From Hanleya hanleyi (lineage: Eukaryota; Mollusca; Polyplacophora; Lepidopleurida; Hanleyidae): DNA of 64,000 nucleotides. The notes beneath the pieces are model-generated. The model saw nothing but the letters and a program-made list of their open reading frames with translations. It did no database searches and was not told the origin of the DNA. A program made the translations under genes and the position numbers. Shown piece by piece: positions 1 through 12,600 of the stretch; position 1 is the first letter of the stretch, and every line of letters begins with the position of its first letter. Location: the NCBI GenBank assembly GCA_036873755.1, contig JAVTVY010018731.1, positions 1-64,000 of the forward strand, written 5' to 3'.

Positions 1-95
1 AATGGGTGAATACAAAAGAAAATATTGCTGTATTTCATTTTCATTCACGGGCGTTTCGGGTTAGCAGTCAGAATAATAGGTATGAGGCATAGTGA

Positions 96-775
96 CTAAT
101 TATAAATTTGAGTTTTAATTTTAGATTTGAAGAGAGAAATCGAAATACATTCTTTCAAACTGGAGGGCAATTTATTCCAAATTCCGAATCCTTTTATTTT
201 GACTTTATAGAACGAAAGATCGATAGAGTAAAAGGGCCTATAGAGGTTCAAACAGTAGATAGTTTGGCAAAATAATCCGGAGAATGTAAAGGCACTAAAT
301 TTGATGGTGAAAACATTTGTGAGTAAACTGAAGAAGTAGGTAATCATTCAATTCAATCAAGGTTAATATTTTCAGACTCTTAAAAATAGGCGCAGTGTGT
401 TCGTATTTATTGGATAAATTTATAACTCGAATTGCTCTTTTCTGAAGCATCGTTAGCGAAAGAAGATGTGTGGAATAGGTGTTGCCCCAGACAACATTGC
501 AATGGAAAGATAAGGGAATATCATGGAGTAATAGAGAATAAAGAGGGTTTTTTTATTTAAACATTCTTTGATATGGTTAATAACACCAATATTTCTACTA
601 ATTTTCTTACACATTTCATCAATATGAGTGTGCCAGTTGAGTTAATCATTCAAATACACTCCGAGGAATTTAAAACTGTCAGCGATTTCAATTATATCTC
701 CATTAATTCTAACGTCAGGCCTAATATTACGTAAATTGTGTTTATTTGGTTTTATAAGCATCGTCTTAGTTTTTT
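96..775 (-). pseudogene. CR1/Jockey-type LINE, 3' end of reverse transcriptase ORF
   Basis: Read on the minus strand, about 542 down to 310 gives an open segment with the block LQKRAIRVINLSNKYEH. This is the conserved post-RT region of CR1/Jockey-type non-LTR retrotransposons. It is preceded (about 775-545) by sequence with KFLGVYLND and HIDEMCKKISRNIGVI, also typical of this region, broken by one stop. The ORF at 347-96 continues with the terminal GIWNKLPSSLKE motif in a different frame, so a frameshift separates them. The catalytic RT core is absent. The element at 43475-44294 belongs to the same or a close family. A dead 5'-truncated copy. Confidence 0.8.
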
Positions 776-780
776 AATGT

Positions 781-3029
781 TTAAAGAGAGTTTATTGCAA
801 GAGAAATGTTGCAAATAGTATAGAAAAACACATACCTCCCTGGTGTTAATCGATTGCTTTTTTTATTTATCAGGAATTATGAGAGTCAGATAGAGGGCAT
901 TTATGTATTGTATCAGCATAAACAACTGCCGTACTCGGTAAGAAACGTTCCTTTTTTTAAGGAAAATGCGCTATAGATTGTCAACAGCTTCCAGTTTGAG
1001 TTAATATGTTTAATGGTGTTTCTTTATTAGAGGCGCTTATTCCCATCCCGAGATACTTTCTACAAGATCTGTATCCAATACTTGTAACAAGAAGTATTAT
1101 GTAAACGTTAATTTACCAGTTATTAACGAATTAATTTCACTTCCTTTCATTTATATTTCACCATGATAACTCGATACTTATTTAGAGTATTAACAATGCG
1201 ACGTTAAATCTAATTTTCTTTCTCCCTCTCGAATTAACGTATTAAATCTATGTATACTGGTTCTTTATTTTACTTGTTACTGTATAGGGCATAAATGTGG
1301 TATCACCATCTAAATGCATCACGACAAGTGGTTCACACTTTGAAATGAATCATACAGTCAAATTTGTATAATTAGTGATGAGAGAGATGATGGTACGCAA
1401 AACTTTATTATTCGAAGAACAGTGCAGACTAATTTTCTGAAATCGAACTTGTTTTTTTCACCCTTTTACTTTCTGTTCAGGCGCGTTCAATATTTTTGAA
1501 TCGATCATCTGATGTACAGTGAATGGTTTTATAAAACAAGGAGAACAGCGGTATCCGTTCGTTTAAATTCTTATATCTGAAAATTCCACGGAGGAACATG
1601 TTCGCATTATTTCACATCCGGAATCACTGAGTGGATTGGACACCGAATCATATGGATGTGGTCGATTGCACCCCGCATCCATTCTCAGAACTAGGATACA
1701 AGGTGATAGTTTTTTTTGTCAGATCGAATCACCGGAAACAGAGGAACTATCACGCAATATAAAAAACTCGACGAAAAAGCTCGTCTCCCAAACAATAAAG
1801 CTCGTGTCCCAAACAATAAAACAAACCTATAAATCAGTCTGATCACCGATCAGGTCCGTTGTCACTTTGAGGAATTTTGTTTTATCTTATGATGTTATAA
1901 ACACACTGTGGTAGAGAGGTGAATCCTGAATGGACTCATTAATCTATCCTATAAGCTACAACTGCTTGACAACACTACGGTGTGTTTATGTCATCGTTAG
2001 ACCAAAAATAAACTAAAATTATTGTCAACGTTAAAACGAAGGAACAATTAGAACCAATGAGGTACACTTATTCTACATAGCTCCTGCGTTGTGGTAAAAT
2101 TTAATGACTGCGCATGCATAGGAGTTAGAAAAAGTCAATCCAAACATGCTAAAGAACGTGAGAAAACGAACAGATACAACCGTGGAGTGAGTGAGATGCC
2201 ATTTTATCAATTTATTACCAGTAGTTTCTTCGATTAAACTAAAAGACTTAGAACGCAGTGTAAATCTACTGAAAATGATTTCTTGCAAAGTTTAAAGAAA
2301 GCTACATTTACCTCCTTGAACAGTTGATCATGATCACCATGCGTGGACCACATGCAGAACTCGCTCATCAACCCAGTCTTAAGTGGGTTTATATGATGTA
2401 CAGTGGAGCCCACATAATCGCATGCTGCTTAAATGGAAATTCTGCATATTTGAATTGGTTGTGAAATGAAAAATCCACCATTTAGCCCATAGCTAGGTCT
2501 GGTTAAGTTAGAGGGATAGTCTGGATAAGTGGCTGAAATACTCCTGGATTTATGGTATGCTATTAAGAGCTTTGTTCTGTGAGATATCAAACAAGATGCC
2601 TGGTAGCTCTTTTCGTTATGAAGAAATATTTTTATCACTCTGTTTTTCCAATTTTTATAGACGACAAAATGGATCTTGGATCTAGCCGCATTAAAGTAAT
2701 CAAGTTGACTTTCGTGAATCTACAATACACATGTGTTTAGATGGTGAAAACAATGGAATTCGCCAAAATGAAGTTAAAATATCTGCCTCATGTGATGTAT
2801 GGTAGAGCCATTCTCGCCTAAGAAGTGATTAAACTACTTTCCCGTCACTCATGGATGGATGTGGATGGATGTACTTGGGCACTCCATCGCACCGCGATGG
2901 GCACAGGTCGTGCGAACACGCCGTGCAACCCGTTTCCCCCAACCCGCCCTGCACATGATCCCTCGTCACAGTGTCACATAGACACTGTGTAATCCCCACA
3001 TTCTTATTAAACAATATACCTTCTCTTAA
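781..3029. other. No recognisable gene
   Basis: AT-rich sequence without a supported gene. Short ORFs such as the 68-residue one at 1636-1842 have no recognisable motif. That ORF ends in an imperfect tandem duplication of about 20 bases (about 1777-1820). Possible host intergenic DNA or the intron of a gene that starts outside the window. Confidence 0.6.
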
Positions 3030-5800
3030 TTCCCATAACTACAGAAGTATCACATAATATTTCCATCTGTCAAGCCCCCTCATTCTCTCTTCTCGGACCG
3101 ATTCTTAATGGCAACTTTGATCAATTATCACCATGGACACTCATAATTAAATCTCCCAATAGCCACTCATCCTCCCCATTCACTCAACATTTAATATATC
3201 ACCCATCGAATTTCTCTCCAACCCACTTTCCTTAATAATTGTTTCTGCCCCCAACATCCTAGTAATCCTCGTCATTGTGTCTTAAATTTTCAGTATCCTA
3301 TTGTTCCCCGTCCCCGTCATTTTTTGCCTATTTCCCGAAATCAAAAATCCAGTGCCATGTAAATATCACCCAGTATTTCTCATTTTCCTCAATGCAATAT
3401 CCCACTATTTTTCACTCATACAGAGTATGCCGTGCAACGCGTTCCCCCACACCGCCCTACACATGCTCCCTCATACCAATGACGCATAGCCATCGGTAAT
3501 TCCCCATTATATCTTCTTTACATCTGTATCCATATCATCTAACCTTGATCAGGTCCCCAGTCACCTCTATTTCTCTTAATCATCTCTATATATTCACCAA
3601 TTATTTCACCCATTTCTCTTCATTTTCCCCAATAAAATACCCCAATATTTCCCGTCATTTTGCCTATTTCCCGAGATCATAAATCCAGTGCCATGTAAAT
3701 ATCACCCTGTATTTCTCATTTTCCTCAATGCAATATCCCACTCTTTTCCCTTTTCTGTGCCTAATCATACAGAGTATGCCGTGCAATCCGTTACCCCACA
3801 CCGCCCTACACATGCTCCCTCATAAAAGTGACGCATAGCCACTGATAATAAATATCTGTTCCCCTTGATATATTCTTATTTCTGTATCCATATCATCTAA
3901 CATTGGCAGTCACCCATTCTGTCCTCTATTTCCCTTAATCGTCTATAACTTATACCCCGGTATTTTCACACATATTCATATATATATACACCAGTTATTC
4001 CACCAGTATTTCCCTTTATTTTCCTCAATGAAATATCCCAATATATATCCGCTCATTAAGCCTATTCACTGAAGGTCATATACTCCAATGCCATACTAAT
4101 TTCACCCAGTATTCCCTCTTATTTTCCTCAATCAAATATCGCAGTATTTTCCCTTGTGCTTATTTACCCAGATCATATAAGACAATGCTATATAGACCAG
4201 TTTTTCATCCATCATAGTAATGTCGTCGCTATATGACCAAAACAACGCTGAACGCGAAGCCAAACCCCAACTCACTCACTCACAGTATTTCCCCATGTTT
4301 GCCACAATGAAATATCCCAATATTTTCCCTCATTTTGACTATTCACACAAGAACATATAATCCAATGCCTGATCATTTCGTCTAGTATTCCCCTTATTTT
4401 CCTCCATCAAATATCCCAGTATTCCCCCTCATGCCTATTCATCCAAGCTCATAACAGCGGTAGTTCCCATTATTTTCCTTCAATGAAATATCCCAGTATT
4501 TCCCCTCATTGTGCCTATTCACTTATAATATCCCACAATCCAATGCCCTATAGACCGGCACCCGTTATTTCATCGAGTATTTCCCCTTATTTTCCTCAAT
4601 CAAATATCCCAGTTTTACCCTCATTGTGCATATTCCCCCAATATACTACAATTCATGTCATATATAGTCATCATTAGTTTCACCCAGTATTTCTCCCTAT
4701 TCTTCGTGATCTCAATATTTCCCCTTATTTTCCGCGATCAAATATACCCTATTTCCCGTCGTGCCTATTCAACCAAGATCATATAATCCAATGCCATAGT
4801 GTTAATTTCACCAAGTATTCCCTTTTATTTTCCTCGATCAAATATCCCCGAGTATTTTCCTTCGAGGTGCCTATTCACCCTAGATCATATAAGGCAATGT
4901 AATTTCACCCAGTATTTCCCGTTACTTTCCTCAATGAACTATTCCCCTTTCTCAATCAAATATACCAGGCTTTGCCTTTGTTGTATACCTATTACCCCAA
5001 AATCATAGACACCAGTAATTTCACCCAGTATTTCCTAATTTCACCCAGTATTTCCTCTCATATTTTGCTCGATTATATACCCCAATGTTTACCCTTGTTG
5101 TGCCTATTCACCGAAGATCATATATAATTCAATGTCATGTGTACGTGTACTCCAGTAATTTCCCTGGATTTCCCCCTTATCGTCCTCACTGAAGCATCCC
5201 GATATTTCCCCTCGTTGCGCTGCTTCCCCAATATCATATAATCAATTGCCATAGTAATTTCACCCAGTATTCCACATTAATTCCCCCCTTTGAAATATCC
5301 CAGTATTTTCCTCCATTGTGTCTATTCACCTATAATGATATAACCCAATGCCATATAAATGCCCTTACATTTCCTCGATCAGATATTTCTGAATTCCCCC
5401 AAGTTGTCTCGATTCACCCAAGATCGTATATACTGTATACACTAATAATTTCAACCCGTATATCCCCTTATTTTTCCCGATGAAATATCCCAGTATTTAG
5501 TATCATGCCACCTATTCACACAAGATCATATCATCAAATGCCATAGTAATTTCAACCGGTATTTATACATGTATACCAGTATATCACTAAAATCAATAAG
5601 GTCAATGCACTACATGTATACATAGACGGCGTTAAAATCACCCAGTTTTCTCCAAATTTGTTTTAATCGCATACCCCAGTATATTTATCTTTCTTGCCTA
5701 TTTCCTTAAGATTCATTTAATCCTCTCTATCAATGTCATTTAGACACCAATAAAATCACATTACCTGACTTTCATTTTTCCCATCACCGACAGATTCATA
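3030..5800. repeat. Decayed G-poor satellite, unit roughly 100 bp
   Basis: The phrase TTTTCCTCAATGAAATATCCCA and close variants recur at about 3393, 3718, 4020, 4122, 4396, 4475, 4591 and 4830, followed by CAGTATTTCCCCTCATT-like and CCTATTCACCCAAGATCATA-like blocks. Units are diverged and uneven in length (about 80-130 bp), with a dozen or more detectable. The plus strand is strikingly poor in G and rich in T, C and A. Small ORFs here (3275-3499, 4483-4677, 4799-5008) are by-products of the repeat. Confidence 0.8.
4205..4297 (+). repeat. SINE-like tail ending in ACTC repeats
   Basis: A segment with AACGCTGAACGCGAAGCCAA followed by CTCACTCACTCAC interrupts the satellite. The same architecture, a GCGA(C/A)-rich core followed by a run of CACT, occurs at 45820-45890. 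Tails of this type are common in gastropod SINE families (established knowledge from memory, not searched). Only the 3' end is recognisable. Confidence 0.5.
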
Positions 5801-8440
5801 TAATATGGTTTATATAAATGTTATACGTCAAACATCTCTAAATCACCAAGCATATAGTATTTCATTTAAACCTAGCTGTATCTATATAATGCTGAACACC
5901 TATCGCAGTTACTTTATTCAGTGTTAGTTTATTCATCTACAACTTTTTTTTTAACCTTAAAATATCTGCTGGGCAGTGTTTCACTTAATGACACTTGCAT
6001 TCTCAATCAATTAAGGCTGAAATAAACACCAAACATGCAGAGACAGAGTATGTCCAGCCTAAGCCATTAATTTTAACAACATTAAACTGGACACAGTCAA
6101 CTGGACACAGTTTCTAGACAATTTATTACCACCAGTTTGGTGAGAATGGGTTGGTAGTTCCTCTCCCATGTGGAAAGTTGTGTATATATCGGCTCCGACC
6201 TGGTCACATCTTAATTCTGTATAGTAGTTTTAAGTTTCAGGCAATTGAAATCGGTCTAAACGAAGATTAAACTGTAGAATTTTACAGCTTAATTTCTAAC
6301 ATATGATGTACATTCTGTTAATTCCTACCACTATTGCCAGTTGAAAGATCACAAGATGTGTATTCTTGCTTATACAATCTAATCATATGAGCAATAATTT
6401 TCTCACAATAGTCCTGGATACGATGAGCCAGTATGCAAATGAAATATGGATGATATTTAGTTTGATTGTCTCATATACCCGAGAAAATACCCGTATGACC
6501 CAATTAGTCTGTATTGATCGAACAAGAACGCAATCACTTATGGCACTATCTTTATGTATATCAAAACCATTTCTCACATTTCGCCAGCAATTACTAAACA
6601 GGACACTTTTTCTTGCCTTCCTTCCGAACTATATGTCAACTTGTTTTTTGTTTTTTTTTCTCCAAAGCTATACCAGAACAGATGATATCAGAAAAATGTA
6701 CATCATCAATTGACACAGACCATGCGAGCAAATTTATGATACTTTCTTATATACCATGCATCTTCAAACTGAAGCCATGCTTATCGAGTATTTATAAATT
6801 TATCAAATGCAAGTGTATGTCTATTCTACTTCCCAATTTTTAAACATGCAAACAGGTTAAAACCATATCACCGTGGTTTTAATGTTAAATCCCTGGAAAC
6901 TCTTCCAAATGTTGTGCTGATGATCTACTGAGGTAATAAATCTATCCCCAAAAACCACTGGACCCTTGAGAAAGGCAAAATATTATTATCTCAAATATCA
7001 AATCATATATACCCCCCTTCTCAACTATGTCTTCATCATCTAACATGGTCATCCTAGACCCGCAGGTCATAGTCGAACAATGGTAATCAACGCTCTCATC
7101 TTCTGAACTGGCACCATCCCCCTCACTCAGACATTTTTTTTCCATCGTATCTAGCCATTGCCTCTCTATCTCCTCATCTTCGTCCACTATCTCCATATTG
7201 AGTCACACTATGTATACCCCGTTATCTTGTTTATAAATTGTTCAGTTCTTTTAATATACCACTGAATATATGCCAATAAATTTATATATAGTTATACCAT
7301 ACTTGTGTGGCTCCTCAGTCTCCCATTATATTTTAGTACCTTGTGTAGGTTTTCAAAACAACAACATTCAGCGCAACTAATCATTGTTCACTGAATTCAC
7401 ATATAATCATGTTTCTACATACACCAATGTTATAACGATAGCCTGTTTAATTCCTAATCTGTGCTGGAATCATTTAAATTTCCAGAGTAGATCGAGTCTC
7501 CCAAGATTACAAGATTAATGTATCTTTAAGAATCTTTAAGATCTAGACCAGACTCTCCCTATCTTTTGCACAGCTCTGGTATCAACAGATCCCAGCCTGA
7601 AAGCAAATTAATCCAGATAAATAGCCCTCACCTGGAGGCAATAAAATACCTCTCCCCAGATATATTACTGTGAGAGATGTCACCTACACTTTATTCCATA
7701 TTATTCTGTGAGCTGGTCTGGACATTTCAGCTTGTGCGTTGACCTTTAACCCTCAGATGACATAGCCCATGAAATACGACTTCCTGGGTGAGCAATTTGT
7801 ATGCACTTCTGTGTCCAGTCCAAGATATTAATTGCCACCAGATGAGACACCCAACAAGTATTTCCTCCTTGCCCATTAACAGGCCACTAAGGCCATCTCA
7901 GGGCACTAAATCTACCCTCACAGACACATGGGAAAGGCAAAATATCAAAAAGATTCAGTCTCTTGATGTGAATTTCTTTAGATGTCAACTGCATCTCCCA
8001 CTCAAAATGGAATAGGCTTCAATTTGCCTATAAAATCACTCAGTATGTTTAAAGATGTTCTTCTCTTGGCCGACCAATATATCAGCCCTTTGAATATCTA
8101 TACATTCACCAAATTCCTACCAGATATCTACTCAGTCAATATATCTTCACCTTGGGGAGGAATCAATATTTACAGTAATATCAGATGCACTTTGATTCCT
8201 ATTCTAATCTTACTTTTAAATTTTTAGATATGCAACCTTTGATGCTTCGTGAGATAAAACGCTAGACCGCTAACAATTCTTTGTGTCTAATAATAGAATA
8301 TATTCAACTAAACCCATAATTATGAAACTAGTAGGCTGAATTAAGTTTGAATTAAGGAAGAGAAATGTACACTAGTCCAAATCTAGTACATTTTTGGCAC
8401 AAAATTGAAACTAGAAATACATAATAATAAATTTTGATAT
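5801..8440. other. No recognisable gene apart from one acidic ORF
   Basis: AT-rich sequence. Several 60-115 residue ORFs lack motifs, and I see no splice-consistent exon set. The acidic minus-strand ORF at 6942-7196 is listed separately. Confidence 0.5.
6942..7196 (-). CDS. Acidic ORF, possible first coding exon, unrecognised
   Basis: On the minus strand an ATG at 7196 opens a strongly acidic segment (MEIVDEDEEIERQWLDTMEK, then EDESVDYH, then MLDDEDIVEKGG). The composition differs from the surrounding random ORFs and looks like real coding sequence for about 61 residues. After KGG the sequence turns into a hydrophobic, AT-driven run. A GGTATA at about 7009-7014 (read on the minus strand) could be a splice donor. 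It could be a first exon or the acidic N-terminus of a DNA transposase such as a piggyBac type. I cannot assign it. Confidence 0.25.
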   Translation of the reverse strand: MEIVDEDEEIERQWLDTMEKKCLSEGDGASSEDESVDYHCSTMTCGSRMTMLDDEDIVEKGGIYDLIFEIIIFCLSQGSSGFWG

Positions 8441-8447
8441 CTCTGAC

Positions 8448-8800
8448 TGGCATTCTGGCGCTGATAAAACTTCTGTGTCTGACATTCTGGCGCTAATAAA
8501 ACTTCAGTGTCTGGCATTCTGGCGCTGATAAAACTTCTGTGTCTGGCATTCTGGCGCTGATAAAACTTCTGTGACTGGCATTCTGGCGCTGATAAAACTT
8601 CTGTTTCTGGCATTCTGGCGCTGATAAAACTTCTGTGTCTGGCATTCTGGCGCTGATAAAACTTCTGTGTCTGGCATTCTGGCGCTGATAAAACTTCTGT
8701 GTCCGGCATTCTGGCGCTGATAAAACTTCTGTGTCTGGCATTCTGGCGCTGATAAAACTTCTGTGTCTGGCATTCTAGCGCTGATAAAACTTCTGTGTTT
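8448..8800. repeat. Minisatellite, 32-bp unit, 11 copies
   Basis: The unit reads TGGCATTCTGGCGCTGATAA followed by AACTTCTGTGTC, repeated 11 times with few changes. Because 32 is not a multiple of three and the unit has no stop on the minus strand, all three minus frames stay open. This yields spurious ORFs of 82-154 residues with a 32-residue period. High identity between units indicates recent expansion or homogenisation. Confidence 0.95.
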
Positions 8801-9416
8801 GGATTAAGTACTCTTTCCATGCAGAAGACTTCTAATTCATTTGTCAATGCACTGTCACCCTACACATGCGTATTGTCATCCTCTCCCAGGCTGCTTTGCA
8901 CTACGCTGCATTTACCCCTGTAGGGGTCTCGCCATCTTTTGGAGGATTCCTGCAGAAACCAAGAACTGTTCTGTCTAACTATTTTACTGATCACAAAACG
9001 TATATTTATCTTGAAATATACTTAACGGATATGCAGTGTGTTACAAAACGGCAGTGTTACACACTTTGAAGGCAAATCACCCTAGAACTATATGTTGCGG
9101 AAATATATATCAGTGAATCTCGGGTGATATTAATTTGTCCAGTTAGACGGTCGTCATGTTCGTTTACTGTAGCACCAGATGACGCGAAGCAAAATGTAAT
9201 GAATGCCTGGTAGAGCTTTGCGTGTTGTGTGCAGGTGTAGGACAACGAACGAATACAAGATTCATATATCAGATCCGCATTGTAAAGTTTGCTATAAGAA
9301 TCATCATTACTATATATTCAGCTAACTAAAATTTACCATTTGATATCATTCTAAGTATTCTACACGCTGTGTATAAACTGGTGTGCATCGCTTCATTGTT
9401 TTGCGCGCTTTCACAG

Positions 9417-9641
9417 GTTCATCTAATGCAGAGACGATGCTCAGACTACAGAATCCATCCGGTTTGCATTGAAGGAGTGGCTATACAGTCCGGAGAAGAT
9501 ATTGTTATTATGAGTTTAAGATATATCCGAGTCCAGCGCAGGAGTTATTCCTATACCAGAAGAGTCGTCGTGATGATTACATTCGGATGTTTCAAAAGTG
9601 GCATCAAAATTATTCGAGGCAGTGGATATTCCCCATATGAG
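9417..9641 (+). CDS. VWDE-like exon A (vWD domain part)
   Basis: The acceptor is TTTCACAG before 9417 and the donor is GAG/GTAGGG after 9641. It is 75 codons, phase 0 at both ends. It contains RIHPVCIEGVAIQSGEDIVI, compatible with the middle of a vWD domain, but the rest is weakly conserved. It is the least certain of the eight exons, although its length fits the frame of exon B exactly. Confidence 0.55.
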
Positions 9642-12600
9642 GTAGGGAATATAAGGCTCCTTCGGTACAATATTTTTTTAAAGTATCTACCCCTACATTT
9701 AACCCTCGCAAGATCCAATCTCATACGATTTCTAAACTTATAGGTGACATGTGTAAGCTTGACGAGGAAGCTCTCCATTGAATTGTTTCTGCCTATTCAT
9801 CCCAATTACCTTAAAATAAACCGCGTCAAAGTTTTCCCAAATGCAAATGAATATTGAACACTAAGAGACAACTCAATGAATATGTGTATGCCATATATTT
9901 CAGTATTTTCAGGGTTTCAGTATTTTCTATACGAAGCTTTAATAGAACGGATTGGTAGCTATTACCACTCTCGTTGGGCTTCGACTTTATCGGTATTTGA
10001 ACAAATGACATCTTTGAAGTCTGCAGCCCAAGTATTATCCAAGGCAGATACGGCAAATCATCTACAAAATATGAAAGATGCTTGAATTTCCTTTTATGGG
10101 TTATTGATTCGAATTATTCCCATCTCAGATTTATCTCCCATCTGGAACGAGGATAAAGATCGGCGGATCATTGTCATATGTGCAAGTGTATCCATCACCA
10201 TATGATCGGGGTCAGACAGAGGGATTGTGTGGCTACTATGACGACGACGTCTGTAACGACTTCCTCTTCAGAGGCGGAATGACGTCAAATCAGTCTTGTC
10301 CTTGGCCCCCAGCTACTGCGGAACAGCAGCGGTATGGATTTCAACCGACGGATTTCGTCTTGTCTTGGCGGTGAGTACTAGATTTAATCACTCATATGTA
10401 TGTCAACTGTAACTTCGAATCACTTCGTTGCTTTCCGGAATTGTAGGTAACACGCTTTGATCTCCGTCTTGTACGCCATCCAGTAGTACATAGAGGCAGC
10501 TATCCGTTTGTTTTGTAAGATTAGAAACGTTTAGCTTTACTTTCGTTGTGTTTCTCTCACTACAGCGTACAGCCATCAGAATACCTGTTTTATGGCGTGC
10601 CTACACATTTACCTCCAAACCCACCCACAATAGTGTCATATCAAGGGTCTCACTGTTCTTGTAAATTGACTGGCGCCCTGCAGACGTGGGATGGCTTGAC
10701 CACTCAAGAAACACTGTGCTCCTTTCACCCCCCTCGTATTGATTGTATTTACGGAAGAAGTCAAGATGTCTCATTCTTCTACGCCAATACATGCCAGAAG
10801 AAACGGGAGACGGAATTATTTGATTTGGAGGATGACGATATAACAATACCGGACTTTGATACGGACACAAGTGTGGTAAAGCCTTCACTTACCTTTGGTC
10901 AAACATTTTTTGTATGAACATATTGCATGCCCCTACCTCGATGTGGCGCATATCGGGCGAATCTATCCAGAGCTCCAAGACACTGCGAGGGAAAGCATGG
11001 TTCTCAAAATACAGGCTCATTATTTTCTTTGTGGTTAAATATTTGCTTATCTCATAACAATGTCAAATCGTTTGTTCGACAAAATGATCATAAATAGAAC
11101 AGGAACAAAAACGATATTTTGGCTGATATCTCTAATGTAACGAGGACGAGAGGTTTCGTGGTTTATTCTCAAGTATGCCTGATGACGGTGTGAAAAATAT
11201 ACATTGTAACGTCACACCATTGCTGCATTAAAAATTTAACGATAATAACCATAATAATCTCGTTCTTCTCCGTGATCCTATTTCTAAATGCCACTGAAGA
11301 TGAGAATACCGTATTCGACTTTTACCTCACAGGAATGTGTACACGCTTAACGCTGCGCACGGATTATTTCGGTTATCATTTTCTAAATTATTTCTCAGAT
11401 TGATATTATGTTTATGTTACCTTTCCAATCGTCTCTTCAGAATGCCACATACGAAGTTGGATGGACGGAGGAAGAGGCGAGAACGTACTGTGAAAACTTT
11501 ATAACCAATCATCCGGTATATCAACCATGTAAAGATATCCCGAATATTGATCTGGAATCCAGTGTCAGTGCCTGCATGTTGGACATTCAGGTAAAAACTT
11601 TCTCTTCGCATACCTTTCATCATCCGAATCCTGATTAGTGTATTTGCAATCTGAAGAATTAGCTTTTATCTTTCAAACAATATTGAGCAGAAATTCGACT
11701 GGTTTTCTTCATTATATTCTGTTCTTGAATGTGATTCTCTGAATCGATTCTCATAGTTATAAAACAATGAGCTTTAAATGCGAAATATTTGGGTATACCT
11801 GGGGTAGAAGTTTATGTACGAGTACTCGATGCATAGAGTGCTCATGTCCCAAAGAGACTGTGCTTGACACGGAAGCCGAAAGATGAATAACCAAGTCTAT
11901 TCCTTTACATCTTCGCGCTCAATATATTTGCCAATAAAAATCTACCCGGCATTGTTATCTATATTATAGTACAAACTTCCTCTTCTGTGCAGTACCGTAT
12001 TCTGATTACCACCCTGTACTCGATATGTGGATATTTACATGAGAACAAGATACCACAGTCGGTGAATCAACAGCAACATACAAATACATACAAGCTACAG
12101 CAGACGAACTCTGCAAAATAATGTCTTATCCAATGAACCATTGTACAAAATGACAATAAGATAATACATGGTATCACAATAAAATACAACAAAGAGCGTT
12201 TTAGGCCTTAGCCCTGAACGTCAGTTCGTCCAACATTTCACCACATGATCAGTCTTAATAAAATACTAGGACATGATGTGAAAGCTCAACATCTCAGCAA
12301 ATTCATTGTTCAATTGCGTAAGAGACGGCTTGATTATACAGAACAAATAAACCACTTTGTTATCCTTCAAACCTGTGCAAATAGATTGGAGAAAGTGCCA
12401 TGGATCAGACTGTTTTCTATTTCAAGACGACGTCTCCTATGTATACAATCCTGAAATCTTATTTTGACAGATATGCAGGAAGACGCCATTAACTTTTTGT
12501 TCCATTGGTTTCCAAATTAATTTAGCATTTTGAAGGGAACGCTAACGTAAACTGTGTCTCTTGTAGCTTGTATGATGTGGAATTATTTCAGCTAACGGGA

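Noticed and set aside
6366..6713. 115-residue plus ORF
   Set aside because: No domain or homology-like pattern. Composition matches random AT-rich sequence.
8383..8847. 154-residue minus-strand ORF
   Set aside because: Product of the 32-bp minisatellite, whose unit lacks stops. No evidence of a gene.
12567..12591. Earlier acceptor for VWDE-like exon E (AG at 12565-12566)
   Set aside because: It would shift the frame and hit a stop. The acceptor at 12590-12591 keeps phase 0 and family continuity.
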